A DNA stretch of 8,257 nucleotides from Bacteroidota bacterium (GTDB taxonomy: Bacteria > Bacteroidota > Bacteroidia > Bacteroidales > Paludibacteraceae). This document shows, piece after piece, positions 7,145 through 8,257 of this stretch. Below the pieces are notes generated by a model. The model worked only from the letters and a program-made list of their open reading frames with translations. It was not told the DNA's origin and did no database searches. The translations under genes were made by a program, and so were the position numbers. The stretch covers positions 1-8,257 of the forward strand of contig JAJZHJ010000045.1 of the NCBI GenBank assembly GCA_021804525.1, in the 5' to 3' direction. How positions within the stretch are numbered: the first letter of the stretch is position 1; every line of letters begins with the position of its first letter.

Positions 7145-7186
7145 CATGCTAAATGCAATCCTATATCATGGACATTCTGTTTTTTT
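7125..7186 (+). terminator. Long hairpin with T-tract, terminator of the receptor gene
   Basis: Positions 7125-7140 pair with 7162-7177 over 16 bp with one G-T wobble (7133 with 7169). After a small internal loop, 7142-7147 pair with 7153-7158 over 6 bp, closing a 5-base loop. A run of seven T residues follows at 7180-7186. It begins 39 bases after the receptor stop codon, so it fits a rho-independent terminator for that gene. Unusually, it overlaps the promoter of the next operon, so its arms could also be a DNA-level operator. RNA started at that promoter would contain only the loop and right arm. Confidence 0.75.
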
Positions 7187-7213
7187 AATCTGCAACGATT
7201 TAAATTTTTAACC

Positions 7214-7864
7214 ATGAAATCAAACTTTTTTGCACGTATTTTTATCCCAAAAGAGAAAAAGTTTTATGATCTCTTCGAACAAGACACGGTGAATGTCTGC
7301 TCCATTGCAGATGATCTGATTCGCTTAGTAAACGAATCTGATGAAGATAAAAGAAGAGAAATTAAAAACAAGATGCACGATGTGGAACATGCCAACGATC
7401 AGCTCACTCACACGGTGATGGAAGAGTTAGGACGGAATTTTATTACACCATTTGATCGGGAAGATATCCACAGTTTAATCTCCTCATTGGATGATGTAAC
7501 TGATTTTATTTATGTCTCTGCCAAAAGCATGCTGCTCTACAAAATTGATCCCACACATGACATCACTATTCAATCGTTAGCCGAACTTATTAGGCAAGCA
7601 ACGAAAGAACTTAACCAAGCTGTAAAAGGGCTTCGCGATTTCAAAGGCGTTAAACAAAGTCTGCAAGCGGTTGTGCAGGTAAACAGTATTGAAAACCAAG
7701 CAGATGATATTTTATACACCGGTATTGAACATCTCTTTGAACATGAGAAAGATGCCATTGAAATCATGAAAAAAAGAGAATTATATTATCAATTAGAGAC
7801 CGTAACCGACAAATGCGAAGATGTTTGTGATGTCATTGAAAGTATTCTCATCAAATACGCTTAA
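7214..7864 (+). CDS. DUF47 / PhoU-like phosphate transport accessory protein
   Basis: A 216-residue, all-helical cytoplasmic protein of the DUF47 (PhoU-like) family, which is nearly always encoded beside PiT phosphate permeases and is thought to regulate them. The whole family pattern is visible: IFIPKEKKFYDLFEQ (9-23), the acidic helix HDVEHANDQ (55-63), the hallmark TPFDREDIHSLISSLDDVTD (78-97), NSIENQADDI (157-166), and the C-terminal TDKCEDVCDVIESILIK (198-214). The paired acidic ExxxD-type helices are the probable metal-binding clusters of PhoU-like proteins. I chose the ATG at 7214: an in-frame ATG at 7127 would add 29 residues lacking family similarity, encoded by the hairpin and promoter. 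No signal peptide or membrane segment. It is the first gene of a two-gene unit with the permease starting 3 bases after its stop. The exact regulatory role of DUF47 proteins is not settled. Confidence 0.95.
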   Translation: MKSNFFARIFIPKEKKFYDLFEQDTVNVCSIADDLIRLVNESDEDKRREIKNKMHDVEHANDQLTHTVMEELGRNFITPFDREDIHSLISSLDDVTDFIYVSAKSMLLYKIDPTHDITIQSLAELIRQATKELNQAVKGLRDFKGVKQSLQAVVQVNSIENQADDILYTGIEHLFEHEKDAIEIMKKRELYYQLETVTDKCEDVCDVIESILIKYA

Positions 7865-7867
7865 GCA

Positions 7868-8257
7868 ATGAGTTTTACATTACTGATCCTTATTATCGTC
7901 TTCAGCATACTATTCGATATGATCAATGGATTTCACGATGCTGCAAATTCCATTGCAACAGTGATATCCACGAAAGTGTTGACTCCTTTTCAGGCTGTAG
8001 TATGGGCAGCATTTTTCAATTTTTTAGCTTTCTGGGTGTTCAATCTCAAAGTAGCCGACACCGTTTCTAAAACAGTAGATAATGCAACCATTGATCTGGT
8101 AGTAATTTTTGCAGGTGTTTTGGCTGGTATTATTTGGAATATACTCACTTGGAGATTAGGAATACCCTCCAGTTCGTCTCACACATTAATGGGAGGATTT
8201 GCCGGTGCCGGGATTGCACACGCCATGAGTTTTTCTGTTGTCAATCAAAAAGTCATT
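7868..8257 (+). CDS. PiT-family inorganic phosphate permease, N-terminal part (cut by window edge)
   Basis: An inner-membrane low-affinity phosphate transporter, from family knowledge driven by an ion gradient (H+ or Na+). The frame is open from the ATG at 7868 to the last base (130 codons), so the C-terminal part lies outside the window. Translation begins MSFTLLILIIVFSILFDMIN, a first membrane helix leading into the PiT signature GFHDAANSIATVIST (21-35), with the Asp and Asn of the conserved transport motif. Further hydrophobic segments cover about 41-60 and 76-94. NILTWRLGIPSSSSHTLMGG (91-110) is the second conserved PiT motif, a re-entrant or helix-edge region just inside the first repeat half. 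The gene begins 3 bases after the DUF47 stop, so translational coupling and a shared promoter at 7114-7144 are likely. No Pho-box is seen. Full-length members vary in length and some carry extra domains, which cannot be judged here. Confidence 0.95.
   Translation, partial: MSFTLLILIIVFSILFDMINGFHDAANSIATVISTKVLTPFQAVVWAAFFNFLAFWVFNLKVADTVSKTVDNATIDLVVIFAGVLAGIIWNILTWRLGIPSSSSHTLMGGFAGAGIAHAMSFSVVNQKVI

Noticed and set aside
7127..7213. 29-codon N-terminal extension of DUF47 from the ATG at 7127
   Set aside because: It is encoded by the hairpin and promoter region, would start upstream of the predicted transcription start, and lacks family similarity.
7570..7767. Minus-strand 65-codon open frame inside the DUF47 gene
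   Set aside because: It is antisense to conserved DUF47 helices, with no independent support.
1..8257. CRISPR arrays, tRNA or rRNA genes, insertion sequences, phage genes
   Set aside because: I looked on both strands and saw no regularly spaced repeats, no tRNA cloverleaf, no transposase or integrase motifs, and no abrupt change in composition.

Overview
The window looks like an ordinary chromosomal stretch from a Bacteroidota bacterium, most likely of the order Bacteroidales. The reasons are the protein variants (an EF-G paralog with a Cys-Pro-Gly-Ser G3 motif, a pyruvate kinase with Asn-Thr-Ala-His in place of Asn-Phe-Ser-His, a carboxypeptidase-D-like plus TonB plug plus beta-barrel outer-membrane protein), the aroQ-pyk neighbourhood, AT-rich DNA, promoters of the Bacteroidota type (TTG, about 20 nt, TAnnTTTG), and start codons without clear Shine-Dalgarno sequences. 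The genus cannot be fixed from this sequence.

Layout. Positions 1-2222 hold a minus-strand EF-G paralog (FusA2/EF-G2 type), with a convincing intrinsic terminator at 8-45 just after its stop. A 317-base divergent spacer (2223-2539) separates it from plus-strand aroQ (type II 3-dehydroquinase, 2540-2965). This is followed by pyk (pyruvate kinase, 3057-4511), which starts 91 bases after aroQ ends. After a 129-base spacer comes an 814-residue TonB-dependent-receptor-like outer-membrane protein (4641-7085). The last block is a DUF47/PhoU-like protein (7214-7864) and, 3 bases later, the first 130 codons of a PiT-family phosphate permease (7868 to the window edge). These two form a tight operon.

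How the genes relate. AroQ and pyruvate kinase both touch phosphoenolpyruvate metabolism: shikimate synthesis consumes PEP and Pyk converts it to pyruvate. They may share a transcript, but no direct functional link is shown. The DUF47-PiT pair is a well-known low-affinity phosphate uptake module. The outer-membrane receptor stands alone, with no SusD-type lipoprotein beside it, and its ligand cannot be read from the sequence.

Points of interest. I found no clearly new multi-gene system. Two things deserve attention. (1) The EF-G paralog has altered residues at G1, switch I and G3, including loss of the catalytic histidine, while the translocation domains are preserved. This fits the Bacteroides EF-G2 described as working without GTP hydrolysis. 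(2) Between the receptor gene and the phosphate operon, a 22-bp two-part hairpin with a T7 tract (7125-7186) is superimposed on a well-matched Bacteroidota promoter (7114-7144). The terminator of one gene and the promoter of the next appear to be built from the same bases. A 12-bp perfect palindrome at 2337-2348, next to the likely EF-G2 promoter, is a candidate operator.
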